From: Allium sativum | Taxonomy: Eukaryota; Streptophyta; Magnoliopsida; Asparagales; Amaryllidaceae | Assembly: GCA_030737875.1 (NCBI GenBank) | Contig: CM060922.1 | Coordinates: forward strand, 298,769,456 to 298,833,455 | Reading direction: 5' to 3' | DNA: 64,000 bases | Shown: positions 1 through 12,089 of the stretch, piece after piece | Layout: each line of letters starts with the position of its first letter | Position numbering within the stretch: the first letter of the stretch is position 1 | Program-made: the position numbers and the translations under genes | The notes under the pieces: generated by a model | The model's database searches: none | What the model was told of the DNA's origin: nothing | What the model saw: only the letters and a program-made list of their open reading frames with translations

Positions 1-1555
1 CGATCCCATAAATTGCATACCAAAAGTAGAAAGCGGAACTTTACCTTTTTCTTTCTATTTCGCATGATTATACCGTATTTTGTTCGGTCCGCCTAGCATT
101 AGTCATTTATTCTAACATCAAAGCACAGAAGTCTAACATCTATTCATATTTTTTTTCATATGGTACCATTCATTCTGCTGGGCCAATATTAAATAAAGAA
201 AACGTTAAACAACCTTTAAAGAAAAAAGAAGAACAAGAGGAAACTGGGAGAGGTTGGTTTAAACCAGAAAGAAACAAAGCGCATGCATTTAACTGACGTT
301 AGCACAAGTCCTAAACGGTGACCACAGACAAAGACGTAGGATAGGAGATTAAATCTGCCGAGCAATTACAAGTAATGAGCAAAAACTAAGGTCGCATACG
401 ACTAAACCGACCGAGTACGCAATCAAATAGCGACAAATTTTAGTCAGACTGGCTCATGAGCCGAGGACCCACTTAGAAACGGTCCCTGTTCATAATTCTT
501 TTTGTTTCCACTTTCACTCTCATCATCAACTTTGTCTTCTAAAAAGAAAGCATGCAATACAGCACATTGCCACATTCTATCTGATCTCAGCTGTTTGGTT
601 CCCGCTTGTTTCTCCCACCTTAATTTATTTAATGTTACTAGGGTTTCTGATTAATGCCTTTTGTTTTAATTGCCACTTTATTCTTTTTTTTTTTTTTTTC
701 TTTCTTAAACCGACTGATGCCATTAATCAGAACCCGTCAGCTTAGTTTTTTGAGTATTTCCCAATGTTCTTTGTGTATGTATGTATTTATGCGTGTGTGT
801 ATCTATAATTCAATGGCACTCCAAACAGTTGGGCACCACTTTAGTCTAGAATGAGAGAGTTTATGGTGGAAAACAAAGGAGCTATTAGATCAAAATCATT
901 AGATCTATCTCTGAATTCCACCTCCCATATAAAGCCAAACAAATCCTTCAGTCCAAAAAATAACTGCCAATAAGTCTGGCAAGTAACCATCAGTAGATAT
1001 CACGCAAAAAAACAAACCATTCCAATGAAAACCAAAAAATAAATAAGAAATAGATGGATAAACTCCAGAAAAACCACCGCCCATCATACTTCGAGTTCCG
1101 GCAAGGTCGTCACCCGATTATGAAAGACATCTATTCCTGTAAGTACAATCAATCTCTCCAATAAAACCCAAAAGAAGAAAAGCACAACAAACAACACAGG
1201 GATTTATAGTGGTTCGGCCCGTGAGGGTCCTACATCCACTTTGCATGAGTATGCTGATATTTTATTCACAAATGTGGGTTACAAGCATTTAACTTCATCA
1301 TCGCATTCGTATACAAATGTTTCCATGTGTTTTTAAGTCATAGTTGTCCTATGTCAAGTCTTGAAAAAGGTGATTTTTATGCTTCTTCTTCCTCAAGTAC
1401 TAGGCTGCTAATGAGTTTTATGAACTTAAAGAGGTCAAATTAGCAAAAATTTAACCCTTGTGAAGAATGAGTATGGTGGTTTTATAGTTGAAGGGTTATG
1501 TGGGAGTAGACAGAATTTGGGGATCACACAGCAGAAAATCACATCACAGGAGTGC
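1..1555. other. Non-coding left flank
   Basis: I see no gene here. The only open frames are short and lack recognisable domains. A poly-T run lies near 683-700. Around 1201-1240 there is a stretch with GTGGTTCGGCC followed by CCTACATCCACT, a combination I associate with plant TRIM or copia LTRs, but I could not find a paired repeat, so I make no element call. Confidence 0.5.
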
Positions 1556-1975
1556 ATACATTGAAAAATCGCATGTCATCCCGCTCATATGCAGAAATCG
1601 CATCGCCTAGAAGGGATGTGTTAATTTTTACGAAGGCAGATGCCTCGCATCCGATGGCTGCGAATGTACTACATCTGATGGATGCGATAGCGCATCAAAG
1701 GGGATGAGGTTAAGGGCGATGCGACTCAATGGGTATGGAATCGAGTGCGATGTGAGGCCATGTGGGTTGGTTGAGGCAACGCGATGGAACCAGGAGGCGA
1801 TGTAGATGATGCGATGGAATCAGGAGGCAATGGAGGTGTGTTGGTTGCGATGCGAGAGGGATTGAGGTCATGAAACGATTTAATGCAGCATTCGATAATG
1901 CGAGCTATGTGATGCGAGGTGGAGCAAGATAAGGGGATGCGAGGTAGGGTGAAGTGATGCATATGTTCATTTTGA
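1556..1975. repeat. GATGCG/CGCATC-rich degenerate repeat
   Basis: GATGCGA, CGCATC and close variants recur irregularly through this stretch up to the LARD insertion site. The same words form a regular 24-bp array at 13690-13940, on the other side of the LARD. The two repeat zones were probably parts of one older element that the LARD split, which is inference. Confidence 0.5.
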
Positions 1976-2919
1976 GGAGTTGTGATGTTATCGCTTGCTT
2001 GATTTGTAACTACCCGGATTCCGACAGACCGATTTTTTTTTTCAAAAATCCAATCTATCGAAACCCGAGTTGGGTGCTCTGGTATCCTGCGGAAAAAGAC
2101 AGAGATAAAGAAACATATCAGAATCCGTAAAGCATCTCACAGCCGAAGGAAATAAAGTATAATATTCAAATATTGCTTTACCTTATTAACAATACTGCTA
2201 AATCAGTATCCAAAGCTATACCATCTCTGTCATGAACATAACCTGGAAGTATGTAATGAGGAGTGGGTCAGAACATAAGTTCTGTGTGAGTGGACTTAAA
2301 ATAAACTTCTGTATAATCCTACATATACCGTACAGTTTCATTTTCTTATTAATTAGGTTGTTATATATTCATGTCCCACTAGTAGGTTAACCTAATACAA
2401 CGTATATGTAGATAACCCCAACTTGTCAAATCCTTTCCATGTATATATACAGTCCCTGCCGTATGTCGTACGGGCTTCATCATGTAAATCTATAATACTT
2501 TAGTGTAGTGCCACCATTCTCGAAATCGTTTGGACTGCCACTCTCGATCTTGCTAGATTCCGTGTATCATCTAGATCTAATCTAAAGTTTACTATCGAGC
2601 GCTTCCTAGATTCAACCAGGGTTTACGCTACCCAAGGCCACTGGGGTTTATGCTACCTATTGAACGCTTCTCGGATTCAGGGTTTTACACGTCCTAGGTC
2701 CAACTAGGGATTATGCTACCTATCGAACGATGGCCCTCTAGTCTAATGCAGACCTTAACCTCTGTGAGCCCAGGAGGATCATCTGCAACCTCACATAGGG
2801 ATACCAAGAGTACCCTCATGTCCCCTCGAAGCCGCGTGCTTCGTAACCCAGTTCGTTGGAGCCTTCTTCATGATCAGATGGACGTTCACTCCTCCTCGTG
2901 TTCTACTTGGCTTTCTTGA

Positions 2920-3175
2920 CTAAGGTTTACTACTTAGTTCTCTTAACTATGGTTTACTACTTAGTTCTCTTAATCATTTGTTTTCTTAATTAAGGTTTAC
3001 AACTTAGTCCTCTTAACTAAGGTTTACTACTTAGTTCTCTTTCTTGTTACTTACTTAGTTCTCTTAACTAAGGTTTGTTACTTGGTTCTCTTAACCAAGG
3101 TTTGATACTTAGTTTCTGTTACTTAGTTCTCTTTAACTAAGGTTTGTTACTTAGTTCCTTTTAACTAAGGTTTAC
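2920..3175. repeat. CTTAGT/ACTAAG hairpin minisatellite (3' LTR)
   Basis: Repeats of a roughly 27-bp unit, with some longer spacings, built on ACTAAGGTTTACTACTTAGT, where ACTAAG and CTTAGT are inverted repeats around an 8-bp loop. About eight units, progressively diverged. The matching array is in the other LTR near 9345-9602. Confidence 0.8.
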
Positions 3176-3998
3176 CAAAGAATTCAAGCATGACTTAAGT
3201 TCTCTTTATCAAATGATAGTGTACGGGTGTTTTCCCGCATTTCCAGCTTAGATTAACTTATTTCATGGTATAAGTCGTCCCACCCTTCGAGTCTTGTATT
3301 ACATCTTAAGTCATATTCATTTATTATCCCTAGGATAAATTTATCTATTATTTAATCTTATCATTCCCCACTTTTCCTTGCTTTGATACTGTTATATTGG
3401 TTAAGTTTTCCCATGTGTTCAAGTTGACTTAACCCCCAATCACGTATTCAATTCAACCCACGCGTCATGTCAAATTGGTTAAGTGTTATCTATTAGTTCA
3501 TGTTGACTTAACTTACCCACATATCATGTCAAATGGGTTAAGTGTTATCTCATCTTCCTTATCGTTTCCTATAACTTATCTTGTCCCATAAGTTATAATT
3601 TCCACATATTATCCTTTCTTGCCATATTCAAGTTTATTCATAATAGGTTATCTATAATTCCCCATTTCTTGTCATTAATTTTAGATTTGACTTAACCCTT
3701 CCATTTACTTAACCCGTTACTTAAACTTTACCCATTTCAATTAATTTATGATATCGTTACGGGTCTCATTTGGTTAAGCATATCTAAATTTTTATTTCAC
3801 ATGTCACCCGTGTCCCACTTAACCCTCTTTATTATAGTTTCCGTGTCTTACACATGTCTTACTACAGTTAAGTCTACCTTAGTCATGTTTTACATGTCAT
3901 TTATATCACCCACTTAACCCTCTAACCATACCCATGTCACCCACATGTCTTATTATAGTTAGTATTTCTTAGTTTATTTATTATACCGTAACGATGTA

Positions 3999-4209
3999 TG
4001 ACCTCTCACATTGACGTCCGTTCGTGGCTGCTGGATTTGCAGGGTGGTTCCGGGAAGACTTATACCACAGCGTGCCTAACCTCGTGTCATAAACGTTACA
4101 CCTCTAGTTCTTGTTGTTGACCTCTCACATTAGAAGTCCGCTAGTGGTTGCTGGATTTGCCGGGCTGTTCCGGGCAGTCTTGCACCACAAACGCGCCTAA
4201 CATCGTGTC
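3999..4209 (-). repeat. Paired hairpin modules in LARD 3' LTR
   Basis: Two copies of a roughly 91-bp module, 120 bp apart (3999-4089 and 4119-4209). In sense (minus) orientation each starts near GACACGAGG, has a core AAGNCTNCCCGGAAC and ATCCAGCA, and ends AATGTGAGAGGTC. In the copy at 4119-4209 the arms flanking the core are GTGGT (4144-4148 on plus) and ACCAC (4194-4198). The same module occurs twice in each Y LTR. Confidence 0.75.
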
Positions 4210-5310
4210 ATATGGGTTCATTAACAATCATCTTTCACCCAAACCCCAAATTCATGTCATGCGTTCCAAATTCAACTTAATTACAATTCATGTCTATTCT
4301 AGGTGTCATAGGCCAATTATAAATTTGCAAGCATGCTCATGTTCATAATCCCGTTAATAGGCTATACCTGCTATTCCAATTTCCCAATCACATTCCATAT
4401 TCACTAATTCCAATTAAATTTACACAATTTCATGTTAACATCATAAGTCAGAATTCATAATTATGCGCTATTCACCATAGATTCATGTTCCCAAACTATA
4501 CCCAAAGATTCATTAAGAATTACGCCCCAAAATTATCAATTCAAACTTTACTTCGTTGAATAATCCCCATATATAATTTGCCAATTTTCGCAATATTTGC
4601 AATAATACTTGTTACGCCCCAATCCCAAATTACAAATCATATTCCTCGATTGCATAAAATAAATTATGCCCAATATTTGCAACAACAATTGTTATGCCAT
4701 AAACCCCAAATTACAGATTATATTTCTCGATTGCATAAAATAGATTATGCCCAACATTTCCATATTCCAACCGCACGTATGCATAATAAGATTTTCGTCT
4801 AGGTTCAAGATAACCTAGATCCAAAAATAAAAAGGGGAAGGAGGATAAAAGGAACAACTATTATAACATGAATCTTGAATTAAATTAATAACTGGGGAAT
4901 GATGAACGATAATAATACTACTATACCACAAATTTATTATAATTCCACTCATCTTGACTGGATTGGGGAAAGTAAACGATTTGTTGATGTAGAACGCTGA
5001 TTTAATCTTCTTATTTGATTGTTGGTGAAGAGCTTGAATCGTTGATGAAGAATTTTTCTTCTTGATTTGATTAAACTCCAAAGTTGGTGAGAAACTTGTA
5101 ATTTGTTTAGGGTTTTGGGGCGGCGACCTTGTTTGGTTGAAGTTTGGCGGCATGGAGGCGTCAAAAGAAATTGTTTATGAATTAGGTTAGGTCTAGGCAC
5201 AATTTTATAGGTATAGAGAGTGTTTTAGAGCTATTAGATCGCCCTAGAAGCCATCCGGTCCGTCCAGCACATCAAAAATCGTCACTGCCCAGATCTGGAA
5301 AAATCAGGGG

Positions 5311-5413
5311 GGAGGTCGACCCTAAGGTCGACCCCCAGGTCGATCTCCCAGGGTAGGTCAACCACCAGGTCGACCTCCCTGGGTAGGTCGACCCCCAGGT
5401 CGACCTGCCTGGG
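5311..5413. repeat. GGTCGACC palindromic array (3' LTR)
   Basis: About three units of roughly 36 bp, each carrying the palindrome GGTCGACC, with CCTGGG/CCCAGG flanks that extend the self-complementarity. In LTR orientation it lies about 100-200 bp upstream of the TATA-like box, in the promoter part. The 5' LTR has one unit fewer (12029-12089). Confidence 0.8.
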
Positions 5414-5734
5414 TATTTTCCTATGTAAATTATGATTTTTTGTTGAATCTTCCGCAGGTCATAACTCGTTCATACGGAGTCCAATTTTCGAAAACTTGGA
5501 CTCTACCCCAAGCAGAATTTCCAGACGAACGCAATGGTGATGTCCATTTTACTTATTTCCTAATATTTAAATTAATATCTTTATTTTATTATATTCTCTG
5601 TTACGTACACTGTCATCGAATTAATCTTTCCTTCTCTTTCATGTATTAATTAATTTTCATTGTACATCACCATTATTAACCTATCTATGCATATATATAC
5701 ATTTTTAGTTATATTAAAAATGCGGGGTGTTACA

Positions 5735-5760
5735 TTCTCCCACCCTTAAGGAATTTCGTC
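5735..5760 (-). promoter_or_regulatory. Polypurine tract of the LARD-like element
   Basis: Read on the minus strand this is CCTTAAGGGTGGGAGAA directly abutting the LTR start TGTAACACCCCG, preceded by TTTCGGGGACGAAATT. Y has TTTCGGGGACGAAATCC then TTTAAGGAGGGGAGAA at the same place. The polypurine tract primes plus-strand DNA synthesis. Confidence 0.85.
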
Positions 5761-7891
5761 CCCGAAATTCGATAAGAGCAAAATAGAAAATCCCTCGCAA
5801 CATCCAATTAGTGTTCATCCAATTGTTGCAACATTGTGCACATGTGCGAAGTGAATTACATCATAACAAATCATGTATGCCTAATTTGGATCCACCTATA
5901 TGTATGCAAACTTTAAAAACTCTTTCAAAACATGATGCTCACATCCTAAATATACTTGCAGTTCTATATGAATGCAATATTCTTGAAAAATCAAAATAAT
6001 TTTCATCCAAGTTTTCCCATACTCTTATAGAATAAGAGCATAGTTCACCCAATTGTCCCATCCAAAACCCTACCATCCATCATTAAATTCGAAATTTAGA
6101 AAAATCTAATTTTTCAAATTCGATTTCATTATGTTATGAAAAGGTATAAAATGAAAAATTTCACATCCTCCGATCCGTTTTTCTTTTCTAATCATACTTG
6201 GATTTTTATATGACTATTCTATGAAGATTTCCTATTTTCCTATCCAAGCACAATCACATAAGAAAATTTCTTTTCTTTTTCCACTTATCTTGGAAAAATT
6301 TCATATTTATTCATCTTTTTCTTAAGATTTCCATTTTCTTTTCCCGTCTCGTTTTACTGCTTGATTGATTCTGTTGTTTTCTTTTTAGTTAGGCTAGATT
6401 CTTAGCTTATTTGACTTAATCAAATTACTTAAGTTTATTATTTTCAAATAAGCCTTTTCGTTTTCAAATCAAACAGCATCCTACACGGCTACTACTATAG
6501 GCCAAGAATCTTAGAACTTATGTCACGAGCCCACTCAACTGGATCTATACACTTGCTTGCCCTTCATATGTAGTAGTCACCACTTGTCCATGCTGTGTAT
6601 TACTAGCCTATACTTCTCGTTCAAGCAACAATCCTTTTTCTTTTTCTCAAGCAACAAACCTAGGTTTCTTAATGCTTATGCATTCTACGGGAAATTTTCC
6701 ATTAGTTCAATATTATCTAATCCCTGACTGCAAATTGGCAATATAATAAGTCCCTAAGTATCAACCCCGAAGACCGAAATCAACATCAGATTGACACCCA
6801 GAGAATTACTCAACTCAACCAATCCCCAGTTGGTTCTAATAGCTTTAACTTTATCTCGTTCTTTCTAGGCCTTAATCCAAAACATGGTTTGGCCTTCTTT
6901 CTTTTTATTACATTCTCCTTCCAAAAACTGAAAGTGGTAAAACTTTTATTCTTTTCTCAAAAACTTGCTTTTGCCAAACCATTAAAAAACATGTCAGAAA
7001 ATAAAATGCAAAACATTTTCTTCAAATCATGAAACTGGAGTAGACAAGGACAACTATCGAGGTTAATTGTTCCTATTTACAATTGTTAATTTAATAACTC
7101 GCTATAAGGTGCAGACATCTATTCTATTCCTACACTCTACCGCTTATTTTGTTCACCCAACAAAAATTTCTTTTTAAAACAATAATAAGATTTTATTGTT
7201 AACAGAATAGAATTTCTTTTACAAAATGCAACACTTTCTTTTCAATCCTTTAATATACTATAATATGAAAACTAGCGAGCTATATATGCTCTATATTATG
7301 CACCTTTTTAATGAGAGAATTCTTTTAAAACAAGAAATCATTATTTTACAAAATGTACCCCCCTTTGCTTTAAAAACCCAACATACACTAAATAATTTCC
7401 TAAACATCAAAAATACTTTTAAGATTAAAACTTGAAAAACACCACAAACTCTTTTACAGATTCAAGTTCTTAAAAGTTTATTATTAAGTTAGACTCAAAG
7501 AGGGTCTTCAACTCATTAGGCTTTTCCTAGGCACTTTCGAGAATTCAATTCTCTCGACTATATATATTCCTAATCCATTTTTCATTTTTCAACCTTTTCT
7601 AGTTTCTAAGGTTACACTACTAAACCCACTACTCTGAAATACTACTATTTCAGTTTCCATCCTATGGGATATTTTTCTTTCTCTAGCTTCAAGTCATATT
7701 GTACACTTTCCCAACCACCTAATGGTTTCCAAATTCCTATGTTCATTCCTTGAGTGTACAAACTAAATATCCCAACTCTTTTTATGTCTAGTGGTCTATT
7801 ATATGGATTTAGGTTTATATATATAATATCTTTATATTTTAGAAAATACTAATACGTTCACTCATTATCTCCCTAAGATCACTAAACCGAA

Positions 7892-7903
7892 GCTCTGATA
7901 CCA
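7892..7903 (-). promoter_or_regulatory. Primer binding site, initiator tRNA-Met
   Basis: Reverse complement reads TGGTATCAGAGC, the standard plant PBS complementary to initiator tRNA-Met 3' end, two bases inside the 5' LTR edge at 7906. The same 12-mer is used by Y (30190) and X (39127). Confidence 0.95.
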
Positions 7904-9344
7904 AATGTGACAACCCAGATTCCGACAAACCGATTTTTTTTTCAAAAATCCAATCTATCGAAACCCAAGTAGGGTGCTCTGGTATCCTGCGGAAAAAGAT
8001 AGAGATAAAGAAACATGTCAGAACTCGTAAAGCATCTCACAGTGGAAGGAAATAAAGTATAATATTCAAATATTGCTTTACCTTATTAACAATACTGCTA
8101 AACCAGTATCCAAAGCTATATTATCTCTGTCATGAACCTAACCTAAAAGCATGCAATGAGGAGGGGGTCAGAACATAAGTTCTGTGTGAGTGGACTTATA
8201 ATAAACTTCTGTATAATCCTACATATACCATTCAATTACATTTTCTTGGTTATTAAATTGTTAACAATGTTAGCTCTTTAAGCTATACTCATGTCCCACT
8301 AGTAGGTTAACCAAATACAACGTATATATAGATACCCCTAACTCGTCAAATCCTTTCCATGTATATATACAGTCCCTTACCGTATGTCATATGGGCTTCA
8401 TCATGTAAATCTATACTACTTAGTGTAGTGCCACCATTCTCGAAATCGTTTGGACTGCCACTCTCGATCTTGCTAGATTCCTTGTATCATCTAGATCTAA
8501 TCTAAGGTTTACTATCGAGCGCTTCCTAGATTCAACCAGGGTTTACGCTACCCAGGGCCACGGGGGTTTATGCTACCTATTGAATGCTTCCCGGATTAAG
8601 GGTTTACACGACCTAGGTCCAACTAGGGATTATGCTATCTATCGAACGATGCCCCTTAGTCTAGGACACACTATCCATAGTGAAATATGTTCCTAGACTT
8701 TCCCCACGTACGTGTCGTGAATCATTATCGATGTATAGTTGCACATGTCCTCTATATGTGCGGCCCGAGTCCCGTGGCAGGGCTAATCAAGAAACACGGA
8801 ACTCGGTCGGGAGCTTTAAGTTATCTGCCGACGCAGATGCTAAGGTCTGTTTTTATCTGTGTGTGGCTATGGTCCCACTTGACCCCTCCCTCAACTAATG
8901 AAAGACACCCAAGAAAATCAAGAATGAGAACTATACGCAGGCCCCCTATGACCCACAAACCTATTGGCCAAACCTCAACCATAACTAGATAGCAAGTATA
9001 TGGTCTATTGGAGTTCTCCGCCTTTCCGCTTCATGTACTCGATTGACTCAAGATGGTAGGTAGACGACGACGTGCTATCACAGTGCTAAACAAGATATCG
9101 CCGCCTCACGCTGACCCATTCTAGTCTTTAGGTTGCTTATATTGCAACCAAGGCATACCCTTGGCTCTTCTAACGCAGTCCTTAACCTCTGTGAGCCCAG
9201 GAGGATCATCTGCAACCTCGCAGAGGGATACCAAGAGTACCCTCACGTCCCCTCGAAGCCGCGTGCTTCGTAACCCAGTTCGTTGAAGCCTTCTTCATGA
9301 TCAGATGGGCGTTCGCTCCTCCTCGTGTTCTACTTGACTTTCTT

Positions 9345-9602
9345 GACTAAGGTTTACTGCTTAGTTCTCTTAACTAAGGTTTACTACTTAGTTCTCTTAA
9401 CCGTTCGTTTTCTTAACTAAGGTTTACAACTTAGTCCTCTTAACTAAGGTTTACTACTTAGTTCGCTTTCTTGTTACTTACTTAGTTCTCTTAACTAAGG
9501 TTTATTACTTGGTTCTCTTAACCAAGGTTTGATACTTAGTTTATGTTACTTAGTTCTCTTCGACTAAGGTTTGTTACTTAGTTCCTTTTAGCTAAGGTTT
9601 AC
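9345..9602. repeat. CTTAGT/ACTAAG hairpin minisatellite (5' LTR)
   Basis: Counterpart of the array at 2920-3175, with the same 27-bp unit in which ACTAAG and CTTAGT face each other. Unit order is conserved between the LTRs, so the array predates insertion. Confidence 0.8.
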
Positions 9603-10427
9603 CAATGAATTCAAGCATGACTTAAGTTCTCTTTATCAAATGATAGTGTACGGGTGTTTTCCCACATTTCTAGCTTAGATTAACTTATTTCATGGTATAA
9701 GTCGTCCCACCCTTCGAGTCTTGTATTACATCTTAAGTCATATTCATTTGTTATCCCTAGGATAAGTTTTTCTATTATTTAATCTTATCATTCCCCACTT
9801 TTCCTTGCTTTAATACTGTTATATTGGTTAAGTTTTCCCATGTGTTCAAGTTGACTTAACCCCCAATCACGTATTCAATTCAACCCACGCGTCATGTCAA
9901 ATTGGTTAAGTGTTATCTATCTGTTCATGTTGACTTAACTTTACCCATATATCATGTCAAATTGGTTAAGTGTTATCTCGTCTTCCTTATTGTTTCCTAT
10001 AACTTATCTTGTCCCATAAGTTATAATTTCCATCTATTATCCTTTCTTGCCTTATTCAAGTTTATTCATAATAGGTTATCTATCATTCCCCATTTCTTGT
10101 CATTAATTTTAGATTTGACTTAACCCTTCCATTTACTTAACCTGTTACTTAAACTTTACCCATTTCGATTAATTTATGATATCGTTACGGGTCCCATTTG
10201 GTTAAGCATATCTAAATTTTTGTTTCACATGTCACCCGTGTCCCACTTAACCCTCTTTATTATAGTTTCCGTGTCTTACACATGTCTTACTACGGTTAAG
10301 TCTACCTTAGTCATGTTTTACATGTCATTTATATCACCCACTTAACCCTCTAACCATACCCATGTCACCCAAATGTCTTATTATGGTTAGTATTTCTTAA
10401 TTTATTTATTATACCTTAACGATGTAT

Positions 10428-10639
10428 GACCTCTCACATTAGACGTCCGTTCATGGCTGCTGGATTTGCAGGGTGGTTCCGGGTAGACTTATACCACAAC
10501 GTGCCTAACCTCGTGTCATAAACCGTTACGCCTCTAGTTCTAGCCGTTGACCTCTCACATTAGACATCCGCTTGTGGTTGCTGGATTTGCCGGGCGGTTC
10601 CGGGCAGTCTTACACCACAAACGCGCCTACCTTTTGTCA
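10428..10639 (-). repeat. Paired hairpin modules in LARD 5' LTR
   Basis: Modules at 10428-10518 and 10549-10639. The second has perfect 7-bp arms, TTGTGGT (10572-10578) and ACCACAA (10614-10620), around a 35-nt loop. The loop's sense-strand core is AAGACTGCCCGGAACC then AATCCAGCA. In sense direction the modules sit about 1.3-1.5 kb downstream of the TATA-like box, so they would be inside the 5' leader of the transcript. Confidence 0.78.
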
Positions 10640-10732
10640 TAGGCGTTCATTAACAATCGTCTTTCACCCAAACCCCAAATTCATGTCATGTGCTCCAAAT
10701 TAAACTTAATTACAATTCATGTCTATTCTAGG

Positions 10733-11012
10733 CAGGGCCGGCCCTGACATTTTGGAGGCCCAAGGCAAAAAAGCTGGTACCAATGCTGAAAAAGAAATTT
10801 TCAGCTCCAAAGGCCCCCAAAGCACACACCACCAGGATTCGATCCCTGGTCCTTTGATTCCCAGGCAAGTTTCCCAACCGCTCAGCCACACACTCCATTG
10901 TTATTTAGTGTGCAGGTTATTTTATATGTAGAAAAAATTAAAATTTTGAGGCCCCTCTCGGACGGAGGCCCTAGGCGGCCGCCTTGATCGCCTTGGGTCA
11001 GGGCCGGCCCTG
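10733..11012. mobile_element. hAT-type MITE with GC-rich palindromic ends
   Basis: A 280-bp insertion absent from the matching position of the other LTR (near 4301). It is flanked by a perfect 8-bp duplication ATTCTAGG (10725-10732 and 11013-11020), the length typical of hAT transposons. The terminal inverted repeats are CAGGGCCGGCCCTGAC, 16 bp and perfect. The first 14 bases are themselves palindromic, so each end can fold alone. It encodes no transposase. The empty site in the sister LTR shows it inserted after the LARD. Confidence 0.93.
10831..10898 (-). other. tRNA-like Pol III promoter inside the MITE
   Basis: On the minus strand an A box TGGCTGAGCGG (10888-10878) is followed 32 bp later by a B box GGATCGAATCC (10845-10835). 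Both fit tRNA internal promoter consensus and the spacing is that of a real tRNA. A T-arm-like CCAGG/CCTGG pair surrounds the B box with an 8-nt loop. I infer tRNA ancestry, or a SINE head captured by a DNA transposon. I do not call it a functional tRNA. Confidence 0.6.
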
Positions 11013-11918
11013 ATTCTAGGTATCATAGGCCAAATATAAATTTGCAAGCATGTTCATGTTCATAATCCCATTAATAGGCTATACCTATTATTCCAATCTT
11101 CCAATCACATTCCATATTCACTAATTCCAATTAAATTTACACAGTTTCATGTTAACATCATAAGTTAGAATTCATAATTAGGCGCTATTCACCATAGATT
11201 CATGTTCCCAAATCATACCCAAAGATTCATTATGAATTACGCCCCAAAATTATCAATTCAAATTTTACTTCATTGAATAATCCCCATATACAATTTGCCA
11301 ATTTTCCCAATATTTGCAATAATAATTGTTACGCCCCAATCCCAAATTACAGATTATATTCCTTGATTGCATAAAATAAATTATGCCCAATATTTGCAAC
11401 AACAATTGTTATGCCGCAAACCCCAAATTACATAATATATTTCTTGATTGCATAAATAGATTATGCCCAACATTTCCATATTCCAACCGCACGTATGCAT
11501 AAAAAGATTTTCGTCTAGGTTCGAGATAACCTAGAACCAAAAATAAAAAGGGGAAGGAGGATAAAAGGAACAACTATTATAACATGAATCTTGAATTAAA
11601 TTAATAACTGGGGAATGATGAATGATAATAATACTATTATACAACAAATTTATTATAATTCCACTCACCTTGACTGGATTGGGGAAAGTAAATGATTTGT
11701 TGATGTAGAACGCTGATTTAATCTTCTTATTTGATTGTTGGTGAAGAGCTTGAATTATTGATGAAGAATTTTACTTCTTGATTTGATTAAACTCCAAAGT
11801 TGGTGAAGAACTTGCAATTTAGTTTTGGATTTTGGGGCGGAGACCATGTTTGGTTGAAGTTTAGCGGCACGGAGGCGTCAGAAGGAATTGTTTATGAATT
11901 AGGTTAGGTCTAGGCACT

Positions 11919-11926
11919 ATTTTATA
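11919..11926 (-). promoter_or_regulatory. TATA-like box of LARD 5' LTR
   Basis: TATAAAAT on the minus strand, 485 bp into the LTR from its start at 12410. Y's TATA box is at a very similar distance (475 bp). The partner LTR has it at 5209-5202. Confidence 0.6.
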
Positions 11927-12028
11927 GGTGTAGAGAGTGTTTTAGAGCCATTAGATTGCCCTAGAAGCCATCTGGTCCGTCCAGAACATCAAAAATCGTC
12001 ACTGCCCAGACCTGGAAAAATCAGGGGG

Positions 12029-12089
12029 TAGGTCGACCCCCAGGTCGACCTCCCTGGGTAGGTCGACCCCCAGGTCGACCTGCCTGGGT
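12029..12089. repeat. GGTCGACC palindromic array (5' LTR)
   Basis: Two units containing GGTCGACC palindromes, about 100-165 bp upstream of the TATA-like box in LTR orientation. One unit fewer than in the 3' LTR. Confidence 0.8.

Larger units (their letters stand above)
2005..5734 (-). repeat. 3' LTR of the LARD-like element
   Basis: A 3,730-bp LTR, reverse-oriented. It aligns along its length with 7906-12410. It lacks about 490 bp present in the other copy (corresponding to roughly 8665-9165) and lacks the MITE, but has one extra unit of the GGTCGACC repeat. It contains the 27-bp hairpin minisatellite, the paired hairpin modules and a TATA-like box (minus strand 5209-5202). Confidence 0.88.
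5735..7905 (-). other. Non-coding interior of the LARD-like element
   Basis: About 2.2 kb between the LTRs, bounded by the polypurine tract and the tRNA primer site. It is AT-rich, and the longest open frames are about 60-70 codons with no retroelement motifs. I see no gag or pol remnant. Absence of pol remnants argues for a long-established non-coding lineage rather than recent decay. Confidence 0.8.

Noticed and set aside
4815..5200. Overlapping minus-strand frames of 112 and 83 codons
   Set aside because: They lie within the LARD LTR, are not kept open in the partner LTR, and show no domain.
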